From positions 35,200 through 99,199 of the forward strand of contig CALBAX010000015.1 of assembly GCA_937926875.1 (NCBI GenBank): a stretch of DNA of 64,000 bases, in the 5' to 3' direction. The notes under the pieces are model-generated. The model made no database searches and was not told the DNA's origin. It saw nothing but the letters and a program-made list of their open reading frames with translations. Made by a program: the position numbers and the translations under genes. Position 1 is the stretch's first letter, and every line of letters starts with the position of its first letter. Origin of the DNA: an uncultured Desulfovibrio sp. GTDB taxonomy: Bacteria > Desulfobacterota > Desulfovibrionia > Desulfovibrionales > Desulfovibrionaceae. Shown here piece after piece: positions 42,010-50,846 of this stretch.

Positions 42010-43197
42010 ATGCCTGATCTGAGTACCTTCCTTCCCTGCCCGGAGCGATTCAGGCGCAAGGGGCCGCACGAGCTGGCGGGCCCCTGTCCGGCCTGCGGCG
42101 GCCGGGACCGTTTCCTGGTCTGGCCGGATCGCCCGCGCGGCGGCGCGTACCTGTGCCGCCAGTGCGGTGCCCGGGGCGACGGCATCCAGTTCCTGCGGGA
42201 CTTCTGCCGCCTGTCCTATGCCGATGCCTGCCGCACCCTGGGGCTGGCGTCCGGGGAAGGGCCACGGGGGACCACGGGCCGGGGCAGACGCCCCGCCCGC
42301 CCCACCGGCACACGGGCGGCACAGACCGGCACGGCCCCCTTTGTGCCGTCCGTGCCGGAGACCTTCCCCCCTGCCGTGCTGCCCCCGGATGCCTGGCGGG
42401 AACAGGCCGGGGCCTTCCTGGCCGGGCTGCGCGCTGTGGAGGGCTCCCCCGAAGCAGCCGCCGGGATCTGTGCGGCCCGCTTCCTGCGCCCCGACACATG
42501 CCGCGCCCTGGGCGTCGGCTGGAATGGGGCGGACACCTTCCCCACCAGGCAGGCATGGGGCCTGCCGCCCCTGGAGGACAGGCGCAAGCTGTTGCTGCCG
42601 CGCGGCATCGTCATCGCCACACGGCGCAGGGCCGGGGTGGTGGCGCTGGCCATCCGTGTGCCGGACGAAGACCGGCAGGACGGGAAGCGGCCCAAATACT
42701 GGCAGGTGGCCGGGAGCGCCAACGTGCCCTTTGTGGCCGGCCGGGCCGGGATACCGGTGGTGCTGGTGGAAAGCGCGCTGGATGCCTGTCTTGTCTGGCA
42801 GGAAAGCCATGCGTCCGTGGCGGCCGTGGCCCTGATGGGCAACTGCAAGGGGCTGGATGCGGACACGGCGGATTTCATCCGGGCCGCGCCGCGGCTGATC
42901 GCCTGCCCCGACAATGACGCGGGCGGGCAAAGCGCCTGGCTGCGCTGGCGGGGCCTTTTCCCTGCCGCCGCATGCGTCCCCTCCGCCGGAGGCAAGGACC
43001 TGGGCGACATGCACCGGGCGGCCCTGGCGCTGGAGCCGGTGCCGACCATCGCGCAATGGCTGGAGGTGGCGTTGTCCAGCCCTGTCAAAAAAGCCCGTAT
43101 CGCCGCCCTGCCGCACGAAAGGGGCGCGGGCGGGCCAAAGGGTGCAAACGAGGGAAAAACGCGGGAGGAGGGCAGCGGTGCGCGTTATCGTGGATAG
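42010..43197 (+). CDS. P4/DnaG-like primase with zinc finger and TOPRIM domain
   Basis: A 395-residue primase. The N-terminus is a zinc-binding domain, GPCPACGGRDRFLVW and YLCRQCGARGDGIQF (two CxxC pairs). After a proline/arginine-rich linker (about residues 80-115) a TOPRIM-type catalytic region follows, with VVLVESALDACLVW (the glutamate) and LIACPDNDAGGQSAW (the DxD-like pair). Together with the separate RepA-like helicase it replaces the single primase-helicase of phage P4. AGGAGGGG precedes the ATG at 42010 and the last iteron ends only 16 bases upstream, so primase could be regulated by iteron binding. Confidence 0.88.
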   Translation: MPDLSTFLPCPERFRRKGPHELAGPCPACGGRDRFLVWPDRPRGGAYLCRQCGARGDGIQFLRDFCRLSYADACRTLGLASGEGPRGTTGRGRRPARPTGTRAAQTGTAPFVPSVPETFPPAVLPPDAWREQAGAFLAGLRAVEGSPEAAAGICAARFLRPDTCRALGVGWNGADTFPTRQAWGLPPLEDRRKLLLPRGIVIATRRRAGVVALAIRVPDEDRQDGKRPKYWQVAGSANVPFVAGRAGIPVVLVESALDACLVWQESHASVAAVALMGNCKGLDADTADFIRAAPRLIACPDNDAGGQSAWLRWRGLFPAAACVPSAGGKDLGDMHRAALALEPVPTIAQWLEVALSSPVKKARIAALPHERGAGGPKGANEGKTREEGSGARYRG

Positions 43198-43648
43198 CCG
43201 GGAGCAGGCTCCCTTTTCTTTCCGGGGGCCGCGCTATGAAGGCGTGACGGTGGAAGTGGGCACCCTGGGCGTGGGCGACTACTCCCTTGCCGGGCTGGCG
43301 GACAAGGTGGCTGTGGAACGCAAGGAGCTGTCCGATCTGGTGGCCTGTCTGGGACGGGAGCGGGAACGCTTTGAACGTGAGCTGGCCCGCGGCGCCGCCC
43401 TGGATGCTTTCTGTGTGGTGGTGGAAGCGAGCTGGGCCGATCTGGCAGGCGGGCAATACCGCAGCAGGCTGAACCCGCATGCGGCCTGCCAGAGCGTGCT
43501 GGCCTTCGCCGGACGGTACCGCCTGCCCTTCTTCTTTGCCGGGAGCCGGGCCGCGGCGGAGTACATGGCCTGGGGCTTCCTGCGGCAATACCTGGAAGGG
43601 GCCCGGAAACGCTGGGCCGCCATCGTGAAGGCCCATGACGCGGCCTGA
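43178..43648 (+). CDS. ERCC4-domain nuclease
   Basis: A 156-residue protein that is essentially an ERCC4 (XPF/MUS81-type) nuclease domain. Motifs: VRVIVDSREQAPFSF at the N-terminus with the first catalytic acid, LGVGDYSLAGLADKVAVERKELSDL with the ERK-type active site, and ERFERELARGA. I chose the GTG at 43178 because GGGAGGAG precedes it and the domain begins here; it overlaps the primase end by 20 bases. A role in processing branched replication intermediates of the element is plausible. Confidence 0.88.
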   Translation: MRVIVDSREQAPFSFRGPRYEGVTVEVGTLGVGDYSLAGLADKVAVERKELSDLVACLGRERERFERELARGAALDAFCVVVEASWADLAGGQYRSRLNPHAACQSVLAFAGRYRLPFFFAGSRAAAEYMAWGFLRQYLEGARKRWAAIVKAHDAA

Positions 43649-43665
43649 CATTCAAAGGAGTATCC

Positions 43666-43935
43666 ATGGAAAAGGACAAGACTGTTATCGTAAGATCAAT
43701 TACGGACGCCGCCCAAGAGGGCTATGCCCAAGGCTTTCAGGAGGGCTACCAAGCGGCCTGCATGGTGGTTGAAATGGTGGCCGAAGCATGGCGGAAAGAG
43801 CCCTACGTTTATGACCTGGACGGCGCTGTGAAGGCGCTGGAGATGAGCCGGGAAAAGGCCGTTGAAATGATGGGCACCCCCAGCTTTGAAGTCGTGCCCG
43901 TACATGTCCCGCCTATGCCGGACACGGTGAACTAG
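43666..43935 (+). CDS. Small hypothetical protein
   Basis: An 89-residue acidic protein, likely helical (AAQEGYAQGFQEGYQAACMVV). Unknown function. AAAGGAG precedes the ATG by seven bases. It closes the replication operon 17 bases after the nuclease gene. Confidence 0.7.
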   Translation: MEKDKTVIVRSITDAAQEGYAQGFQEGYQAACMVVEMVAEAWRKEPYVYDLDGAVKALEMSREKAVEMMGTPSFEVVPVHVPPMPDTVN

Positions 43936-44052
43936 ACAGCCGGGACGAAGCCCGGGGAATCCGGCAAGCGTGGAGGTAGCCCGGACGCAAGGGGCAAGGC
44001 CAACCACAAGTCAACGGTGTTGCCCCAAAAAAAGGAGGGAGAGATATACGGA

Positions 44053-44379
44053 ATGCCGGTTCGAAACAAGACGGAAGCAAGAAGCATTGATGATCTGTGG
44101 GCCGGTATCCGGTGTGCGGCACAGGACGAAAGTGAGGCCCCGCTGCCTCCACCTCGTACCTTGCCGGGCCAGACATGAGGCGCCAAGACCAGGGCCGGAA
44201 CGCCCTGCAAGCGGAAAGACCTGTACGGCAATGGCCGGTGCCGCCTGCATGGCGGATTGTCCACAGGGCCGAGGACAGAGGAAGGCAAGCGGCGTTCAGC
44301 AGCTAATGGCCGGCGGCCAAAACGGAAGCGTAGGACGGACGGGAAAAAGCAAACTTCACGAGAGGTCAAAAAATGTTGA
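44053..44379 (+). pseudogene. HGGxSTGP-domain gene interrupted by an in-frame TGA
   Basis: Reading from ATG 44053 gives 41 residues (MPVRNKTEARSIDDLWAGIR at the start, ending PRTLPGQT), then TGA at 44176-44178, then 66 more codons in the same frame: GAKTRAGTPCKRKDLYGNGR, CRLHGGLSTGPRTEEGKRRS and so on to TGA at 44377. The second part is a HGGxSTGP domain, common next to phage and satellite genes. The TGA stands where family members have a conserved cysteine (CGAKTRAGTPC). It may be a nonsense mutation, a sequencing error or, less likely, selenocysteine. GGAGG lies 14 bases before the ATG. Confidence 0.75.
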
Positions 44380-44768
44380 GGCCTGACTATGGCAAGCACA
44401 CCAGGCAATGCTATCCTTGCCGGGTGGCGTGAGACAGGGGCGGCCTTCGGGGCCGCCCCTCTGTTTTGAAAGTCTGGACACAAGAGGGCCTCTCTTTGTC
44501 ATTTCGGAGCGGGGAAGCCCATACATCCATGCCGGGGCGTGATGCCGCTGGCTCAGGGACAAGGGAGAACGGCATGAGCGTGCCACCCGCTCCCCAAGCC
44601 GAAGGTGGAGGCGGTACGCGCTGGATCTGTTCAGGATGATCTGCCTGTGTCCTGTCCGCCATGCGGTGAGGAGACGGTATCGTCAACGCCTGGCGCTGCC
44701 GGCATGGCAAGGCAGCCGGGGGAATATGGATACGCAACAGCGTCAGGCACCGACGGAGGATGCCTGAC
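44380..44768. other. Non-coding region between replication genes and CRISPR array
   Basis: 389 bases without a supported gene. It contains a terminator at 44436-44465 and an 11-bp perfect hairpin AGCGTCAGGCA (44739) / TGCCTGACGCT (44761) that abuts the degenerate end of the CRISPR array and may end the array transcript. The remainder shows no motif that I can assign. Confidence 0.55.
44436..44465 (+). terminator. Terminator after HGGxSTGP gene
   Basis: AGGGGCGGCC (44436-44445) pairs with GGCCGCCCCT (44451-44460), loop TTCGG, followed by CTGTTTT. Confidence 0.8.
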
Positions 44769-45242
44769 GCTGCCAAGGGGCCGGGGATTGCTCCCCGGAT
44801 ATGACGCTCACGAGAGAGCTGAACCCCGACGATGACGGGGCGCTTCAATGGGGCCGGGGATCACTCCCCGGATGTGACATGTGGATGCCGCCCTGCCCGT
44901 CGGCAAAGGCGTAGCTTCAATGGGGCCGGGGAGGATTCCCCGGATGTGACCCCAGCTCGTAATCCACATAGTCGGCCAGATCGCGGCTTCAATGGGGCCG
45001 GGGAGGATTCCCCGGATGTGACACGAGCGCAAGCTGGGCATCCCCCGCAAGGAACTGGCTTCAATGGGGCCGGGGAGGATTCCCCGGATGTGACCTGTGG
45101 GCCTTCGCCAGCGGAGGGACGTCGGTACTGGAGCTTCAATGGGGCCGGGGAGGATTCCCCGGATGTGACGCCAGCTCCCCAGACGTGGTGCGGGCTGACA
45201 TTGAGGCTTCAATGGGGCCGGGGAGGATTCCCCGGATGTGAC
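44769..45242 (-). CRISPR. CRISPR array, six good repeats plus one degenerate repeat
   Basis: 37-base repeats start at 44769 (degenerate), 44842 (variant in the stem loop), 44914, 44986, 45058, 45133 and 45206; spacers are 36, 35, 35, 35, 38 and 36 bases. Each repeat holds a CCGGGGA/TCCCCGG hairpin. Read on the minus strand the repeat ends ATTGAAGC, the usual crRNA 5-prime tag, so the array is transcribed leftward. The decayed repeats at the left are then leader-distal and the leader is between the array and cas3, both as expected. Confidence 0.96.
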
Positions 45243-45464
45243 AGCTCCTCCGTTCTAGCAAGGCCCGGCGCGGCCTGTAAAGGCATGGATCGAGGACCTG
45301 CCGTCCTTTGCCCGGCGGCAGACCGCCTGCCGTGCCGGCTGCAAGAAAAAGCCCTGTTTTTTCAGTTCGGTTGCACCAGCGAGAAAGGTACGGTATTTTG
45401 AAGTATGTTTCCGGTCTTCGCGGGCAGGCCTGCCCGCGCCACCCCGCAGCAAGAGGAGTCCCGC
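45243..45464 (-). promoter_or_regulatory. Probable CRISPR leader and cas promoter region
   Basis: 222 bases between the last intact repeat and the cas3 start. Given the array direction it should hold the leader and array promoter on the minus strand and the cas promoter on the plus strand. The segment around 45345-45410 is AT-richer; no clear -35/-10 pair was fixed. Confidence 0.5.
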
Positions 45465-47759
45465 GTGCCATCCTTGTCTGACTGGTATTCGGCAACGCTC
45501 GGCGTTCCCCCCTATCCCTACCAGCAGCGTCTGGCGGACGAGCCCTGGCCCGACGTGCTGGAGATCCCCACCGGCCTCGGCAAGACAGCGGCCATCCTGC
45601 TGGCCTGGCTCCACAAGCGGCAGCGACAGGATGTCCACACGCCCCGGCGGCTGGTCTGGTGCCTGCCCATGCGCGTGCTGGTGGAACAGACCGCGCGGCT
45701 GGCACGGCAATGGGCCGCCGCTCTGGCCGATGCGGGCCTGCTCTCCCGTGCGCCCGCGGTGCATGTGCTCATGGGCGGTGACGTGGCGCGGGACTGGGAC
45801 CTGCGCCCCGAAGACGACGCCATCCTCATCGGCACCCAGGACCAGCTTCTGTCCCGCGCCCTCAATCGCGGCTACGCCATGAGCCGCTTCCGCTGGCCGT
45901 TGGATTTCGCCCTGCTGCACAACGATGCCTTCTGGGTCTTCGACGAGGTGCAGCTCATGGGCGCGGGTCTGCCCACCTCCACCCAGCTGGAGGCCTTCCG
46001 GCAGCGCTTCGGCTCCGCGTTGCCCTGCCGCTCCCTGTGGTGCAGCGCCACCCTGCATCCGCGCTGGCTGGCCAGTGTGGACTTTGCCGCCCGCTGTCCC
46101 GCCCCGCAGCTGCGGACACTGGACGCGGCGGACACGGCCTTCCCGCAGGTGATCCGGCGCATCCATGCCGCCAAGCGCCTTCAGCCCCTGGCCATCAGAA
46201 AAACCAAAGACCTGGCGGCATCCATCCTCAGGGAACACCGCCCCGGCACCCTGACCCTGGTGATACGCAACCGGGTCAAGGAGGCCATGGATTTGTGCGC
46301 GGCCCTGAAAAAAGACAAAAAAGCCCCGCCCCTGTGCCTGCTGCATTCCCGCTTCCGCCCCGCTGACCGCGGCCGCGTGCTGGAAGAGGCCCTTTCCGCA
46401 CCGGGAGAGGCAGGGCGCATCATCGTCACCACGCAGGTGGTGGAGGCCGGTGTGGACATCTCCGCCGCCACCCTGTTCACGGATCTGGCCCCGTGGTCAT
46501 CGCTGGTACAACGCTTCGGGCGCTGCAACCGGGCCGGGGAACTGGAAGATGCCCGCATCTTCTGGGTGGATGCCCCCTGCAAGACGGAACAGGCGGCCCG
46601 CCCGTACACGCCGGCGGCTCTGGCCAGGGCCCGCGCGCTGCTCTCCAGGCTGGAGGATGCCGCGCCCGCCCTGCTGCCCCGCAGCGAAGACCAGGACGAT
46701 GCCCATGCCGTGCTGCGCGCCCCTGACCTCTTCGATCTTTTCGACACCACGCCCGATCTTGCCGGGGCGGACATCGACGTTTCCCGCTTCATCCGGGAAA
46801 GCGATGATACCGACGTGCAGGCCTTCTGGCGCACCTGGCCGGAAGACATGCCCGGCGGGGACATGCCCGGCCCGGCTCGCGAGGAGCTGTGCCCCGTACC
46901 GCTGGGCGAGATGCGCGACTTTCTCAAAGACAAAAGACAGCATGCCTGGGTCTGGGACAGTCTGGAAGGCCACTGGCAGGAAGTCCGCCGTCTGCGGCCC
47001 GGCATGGTCGTGCTGCTCAGGGACACGGCCGGCGGCTATGCGCCGCACAGCGGCTGGGACAGCGCTGCCACGGCCCGTGTCGTACCCGTCATCCCGGCGG
47101 CCCCAGCGCCCGTCCCTACAGGACTGGACAGCGACACGCACAGCCATGCCGCATGGCAAAGTCTGGAGGAACACGGCCAGCGCACCCGGAACGCCCTGCA
47201 GGCCCTGCTCTCGGCTCTGGGCGGGCCTGTGCCCCCGGACTGTCTGCCCGCCCTGCTCACCGCGGCACGACGACATGACTGGGGCAAGGCACATGCCGTT
47301 TTTCAGGAGGCCTGTCAGGCCCCGGATACCGGGAAGGTCTGGGCCAAGGCGCCACAAATGCGGGCTTATGCCCGGCCGGGGTTCCGTCACGAGCTGGCCT
47401 CGGCCCTGGCCCTGCTGCATACGGGGCACGATGATCTGGTCGTGTATCTGGCGGCGGCGCATCACGGCAAGATACGCCTTTCCCTGCGGGCCCTGCCCAA
47501 TGAACAGGCCCCTGCCGGGGTACGCCGCTTCGCGCGCGGCATCCATGAAGGGGACTACCTGCCCCCGGTGGACGGGATGCCCGGCGTCACTCTGTCCCTG
47601 GCCTGCATGGAGCTGGGGCTTTCCGAACAGGGCGCCAGCTGGGCCGACCGCATGAGCGCCCTGCTGGAAAACTGGGGGCCGTTCCGTCTGGCCTTCTGGG
47701 AAGCACTCTTGCGCCTTGCCGACTGGCGGGCCAGCGCGGAGGATAGACACCATGCCTGA
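45465..47759 (+). CDS. cas3: Cas3 helicase-nuclease, type I-G (I-U), C-terminal HD
   Basis: A 764-residue Cas3. The helicase comes first: Walker A EIPTGLGKTAAIL near residue 37, DEVQ box in WVFDEVQLMG near 160, SATL motif in LWCSATLHPRW, then VVEAGVDISA and LVQRFGRCNRAGE. The HD nuclease is at the C-terminus: RRHDWGKAHAVF, FRHELASAL and AAHHGKIR. That order (helicase then HD) is the known mark of subtype I-G, formerly I-U. I chose the GTG at 45465, preceded by AGAGGAG, over ATG 45405. The stop overlaps csx17 by 8 bases. Confidence 0.93.
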   Translation: MPSLSDWYSATLGVPPYPYQQRLADEPWPDVLEIPTGLGKTAAILLAWLHKRQRQDVHTPRRLVWCLPMRVLVEQTARLARQWAAALADAGLLSRAPAVHVLMGGDVARDWDLRPEDDAILIGTQDQLLSRALNRGYAMSRFRWPLDFALLHNDAFWVFDEVQLMGAGLPTSTQLEAFRQRFGSALPCRSLWCSATLHPRWLASVDFAARCPAPQLRTLDAADTAFPQVIRRIHAAKRLQPLAIRKTKDLAASILREHRPGTLTLVIRNRVKEAMDLCAALKKDKKAPPLCLLHSRFRPADRGRVLEEALSAPGEAGRIIVTTQVVEAGVDISAATLFTDLAPWSSLVQRFGRCNRAGELEDARIFWVDAPCKTEQAARPYTPAALARARALLSRLEDAAPALLPRSEDQDDAHAVLRAPDLFDLFDTTPDLAGADIDVSRFIRESDDTDVQAFWRTWPEDMPGGDMPGPAREELCPVPLGEMRDFLKDKRQHAWVWDSLEGHWQEVRRLRPGMVVLLRDTAGGYAPHSGWDSAATARVVPVIPAAPAPVPTGLDSDTHSHAAWQSLEEHGQRTRNALQALLSALGGPVPPDCLPALLTAARRHDWGKAHAVFQEACQAPDTGKVWAKAPQMRAYARPGFRHELASALALLHTGHDDLVVYLAAAHHGKIRLSLRALPNEQAPAGVRRFARGIHEGDYLPPVDGMPGVTLSLACMELGLSEQGASWADRMSALLENWGPFRLAFWEALLRLADWRASAEDRHHA

Positions 47760-49821
47760 CATCCTGCTCGAAGGCTGCGCCTCGCGTCCGCTGGCAGCCT
47801 ATCTCAAGGCCCTGGGCATCCTGCGGCTCGTGGGCGAACAGGCCGACGCCAACGCCCGCGGGGCGTGGCAGAATGGGGTCTTCCACCTTTCCTCCAGCCT
47901 TGACCGACAGGCACTGTGCGACTTTTTTATGGAAACATGGCAGCCGACACCGCTTGTCACTCCGTGGAACGGGGGCAGCGGCTTCTATCCCGGCGACAAC
48001 AGGGAAGGCATCGACGCTCTGGCCCAATCCACGAGCCCCCGCCTTGCCGTCTATCGGGAGGTCATCGCCCGCATACGCAACTGGCCGGAACTGATCGCGC
48101 CCCCCAAAGAAAAGAACCAGCTGGATGAACTGCGCAAACGCTGCAAGGAGACCTTTTTGCAGCGCTGTCGTGCCGAACTGCCGGAGACCTGTCTGCCCTG
48201 GCTGGATGCCACATGCATCCTGCGGACTGACAAGGCGGTGTTTGCTCCCCTGCTGGGTACGGGCGGCAATGAAGGCCGGCTGGAATACAGCAGCAATTTC
48301 ATGCGCCATGTGGCCAAAATATTCGCCTGCCCGCCGGAAGAATCCCGCGCCTGGCTGGAAAGTGCCCTGTTCGGCCTGCCGGTCAATGGCCTGCCCAAAT
48401 CCGCCGCAGGCCAGTTCGACCCCGGTCATGCCGGTGGCTGCAACCAGGATACGGGCACCTATCGTGCCGACGTGCCGGTCAATCCCTGGGATTTCCTGCT
48501 GCTGTTCGAAGGCACGCTGCTTTTTGCAGGGAGCCTGACCCGCCGTGCCCCGGAAGACCCGAACGACGTTTGCTTTCCTTTCTGTGTGGAAGGACTGGCA
48601 GCAGGCTTTGCTTCTTCCTCCCTGACCGACAAGGGCCGGGGCGAGATATGGATGCCGCTCTGGTCGCGTACAGCCTCCCTGCGGGAAGTACGCCGCCTTC
48701 TGGGAGAAGGCCGGGCGAGCCTGGGACGCCGTCAGGCCCGGAACGGGCTGGACTTTGCTCGCGCCATCGCCTCCCTTGGCGTGGAACGGGGCATCGACGG
48801 TTTCGAACGTTACAGTTTTCTGGAACGACGGGGACAAAGTTATGTGGCCCTGCCGTCCGGGAGCCTGTCCGTACAGTATCAGCCGCAGGTGGCCCTGCTG
48901 GATCCTGTGGCACGCTGGGTACAACAACGCTGCCACCGGAAAGAAGAGCCAAATTCGTTGACCGCTGCCCGGCGTCGCCTTGCCGCTGCTGTTTTCGCGT
49001 GTACCCGCACCCCGGATGCTCCCCACTTTGTGGCCGTGAGCAGGGCCCTGGCCCGGATGGATGCCCTGCCGGGCCTGCCCGGCCTGCTGGCCGCCCCCTG
49101 TACGCCCCTGTCACCGGACTGGATAAGCGCCTGCGACGACGGCGGGCCGGAGGTACGACTGGCCGCCACCCTGGCCTCTCTGCGCGGTTCCGGCAAACTG
49201 GGGCCCTTCCGGGCCCATCTCTCACCGGTCGCACCGGATGCCCTGTACCGCTGGGAGGATACGTCTGACCATCATGTGCCGTGGCGCGGCGAGACGCTCG
49301 AAGGCCTGGGCAGGATGTTCCTGCGCCGGCTTGTCCTGGCCCAACGCTACGGCGAAGATCCCCTGCGGGCCGATCTGCGTCTGTCTTCCGCCGATCTGCT
49401 GCCCCTGCTGGACGGCAGGCTGGATGTGGAGCTGCTGCGCGACCTGCTGCGGGCCTTTTCCCTCGTAGGCAGGCCGCAACACCTGCCGGAAGCCTGGTGT
49501 GCTCCCCTCCGGCAGGCACGTCTCCCCCATGCCGTGGCTTTGCTCAAACTGCTCTATACACCGCTGCCACAGGATGCAGGTCTGGACAGGGAGCGCCTGC
49601 GCCCGGAACAGCGCATCCTCAGACTGGTACAGGCCGGCCGCCTTGCGGAAGCCTGTGCCCTGGCTGCCCAGCGTCTGCGCATCGCCGGAGGCGGGGGGCT
49701 CTATCTTCCTACGTCCTTTGCCGAAAGCGTCCGCGCCCTGTCCCCTGCGGCTGTCCTGGCCTGCCTTGCCGTACCTGTGGACGGACGCGCCCTGCTCCAC
49801 CAACTTCGCCAGCCATCCTGA
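47752..49821 (+). CDS. csx17: Csx17 / Cas8 large subunit, type I-G
   Basis: A 689-residue Csx17 protein, the large Cascade subunit (cas8u2) of type I-G. Family-typical stretches are MPDILLEGCASRPLAAYLKA at the start, TPWNGGSGFYPGDN near 75 and FAPLLGTGGNEGRLEYSSNF near 165. It should contribute to PAM recognition in the effector complex. Translation is coupled to cas3 by overlap and cas7 follows 14 bases after its stop. Confidence 0.9.
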   Translation: MPDILLEGCASRPLAAYLKALGILRLVGEQADANARGAWQNGVFHLSSSLDRQALCDFFMETWQPTPLVTPWNGGSGFYPGDNREGIDALAQSTSPRLAVYREVIARIRNWPELIAPPKEKNQLDELRKRCKETFLQRCRAELPETCLPWLDATCILRTDKAVFAPLLGTGGNEGRLEYSSNFMRHVAKIFACPPEESRAWLESALFGLPVNGLPKSAAGQFDPGHAGGCNQDTGTYRADVPVNPWDFLLLFEGTLLFAGSLTRRAPEDPNDVCFPFCVEGLAAGFASSSLTDKGRGEIWMPLWSRTASLREVRRLLGEGRASLGRRQARNGLDFARAIASLGVERGIDGFERYSFLERRGQSYVALPSGSLSVQYQPQVALLDPVARWVQQRCHRKEEPNSLTAARRRLAAAVFACTRTPDAPHFVAVSRALARMDALPGLPGLLAAPCTPLSPDWISACDDGGPEVRLAATLASLRGSGKLGPFRAHLSPVAPDALYRWEDTSDHHVPWRGETLEGLGRMFLRRLVLAQRYGEDPLRADLRLSSADLLPLLDGRLDVELLRDLLRAFSLVGRPQHLPEAWCAPLRQARLPHAVALLKLLYTPLPQDAGLDRERLRPEQRILRLVQAGRLAEACALAAQRLRIAGGGGLYLPTSFAESVRALSPAAVLACLAVPVDGRALLHQLRQPS

Positions 49822-49835
49822 CAAAAGGAGTTCCC

Positions 49836-50846
49836 ATGATTCTGGATCGTTGCTCTTCCGGACGCCTGCTTGTGGAAGCCGACCTCGTCCCGCTGCAGGG
49901 ACAGCGCTTTCAGCCCACCGGCTTCGCCGATCTTGGTGCGGCTGTCTATACCCTGCCCGATGGCACCCGCATGCTGCTGGTGGAGTCGGCCCAGTCCATG
50001 GCCAACCGTCTGGAACAGACCATCGTCACCCTGGACGGTGAGGTCATCCCTGAGCTGGAAGGAATCTCTTATGTTACGGCCGCTCTGCAAGGCCCTAATA
50101 TGGAGCCCCTTTCCACCTCTACGCTACTGGAGGCCCACCGTCTTGCCTCGCCCTTCATCATTGCCGACAGGACGTTCAAGGACAGATTTCGTAAAGAAGC
50201 GGCTTCCAGCCCCAAGGGCCTTCTGGACTGGAAGCGCATCCATGCCACCATCTTCAAGTATGATGTGAATTCCCTGCTGCACGGGGTGTTCCTCTCCATC
50301 GTCGATGGCGGCCGTATCAAGGTGCCGCGCCTCATCTCTGCTTTCATCGAAGCCCGGAACGTGCGCGAGGCCATCTCCGGCGGCGTCAAGAACAGCTTCG
50401 ATCCTACCGGCAGCCTGCGCCATGCGGAGTACGACAAAGACGTGTACAGCAATGTGCCCTATCAGCGCACCGAATACACGGCGGAGCGCATCACGGCCTA
50501 TTTCAATCTGGATGCGGGCGGTATCCGGGCCTTGGGCCTGCCCAAGGAAGCCCAGGAGCTGCTGTTCTGCCTGGGCCTGTACAAGATGCGCCGCCTGCTG
50601 TCCGGCAGCCTGCGCCTGCGTACGGCCTGCGACCTGCGTCTGGACGGGGAGCCGCGTCTGTCCGGCATGGACAGCCTGCCCACGGAAGCAGAGCTGCTCG
50701 CCGCCCTGCAGCAGACCGTGGCGGCCTGCGCGCCCCTGTTCGCCCAGCCGCCGGTCACCCGTTTGCAGACCCCCATCATGGTCAAGGAAGACAGGAACAA
50801 TGCCAATGACGCTGCCGACAACAGCACTGCTAGTGAGGAGGCCTGA
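49836..50846 (+). CDS. cas7: Cas7 (Csb1/GSU0053 family), type I-G
   Basis: A 336-residue Cas7 backbone subunit, multiple copies of which coat the crRNA. GSU0053-type stretches are LPDGTRMLLVESAQSMANRL near residue 43, DWKRIHATIFKYDVNSLLHGVFLS near 130 and ALISAFIEARN-like VPRLISAFIEARNVREAIS. AAAAGGAG precedes the ATG. The stop and the csb2 start share one base (TGATG). Confidence 0.92.
   Translation: MILDRCSSGRLLVEADLVPLQGQRFQPTGFADLGAAVYTLPDGTRMLLVESAQSMANRLEQTIVTLDGEVIPELEGISYVTAALQGPNMEPLSTSTLLEAHRLASPFIIADRTFKDRFRKEAASSPKGLLDWKRIHATIFKYDVNSLLHGVFLSIVDGGRIKVPRLISAFIEARNVREAISGGVKNSFDPTGSLRHAEYDKDVYSNVPYQRTEYTAERITAYFNLDAGGIRALGLPKEAQELLFCLGLYKMRRLLSGSLRLRTACDLRLDGEPRLSGMDSLPTEAELLAALQQTVAACAPLFAQPPVTRLQTPIMVKEDRNNANDAADNSTASEEA

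Noticed and set aside
41634..42017. 127-codon frame through the second iteron array
   Set aside because: Threonine/glycine/proline low complexity made by the iterons. It shares HTPLGV with the helicase tail only because the DNA block is duplicated.
44176..44215. Selenocysteine insertion element after the TGA
   Set aside because: A small hairpin exists at a possible distance, but its loop lacks clear SECIS features and the family position is a zinc-type cysteine. Not called; kept only as a finding.
43932..44483. Minus-strand 183-codon frame opposite the HGGxSTGP gene
   Set aside because: The plus strand codes a recognisable domain in another frame; the minus frame has no motif.
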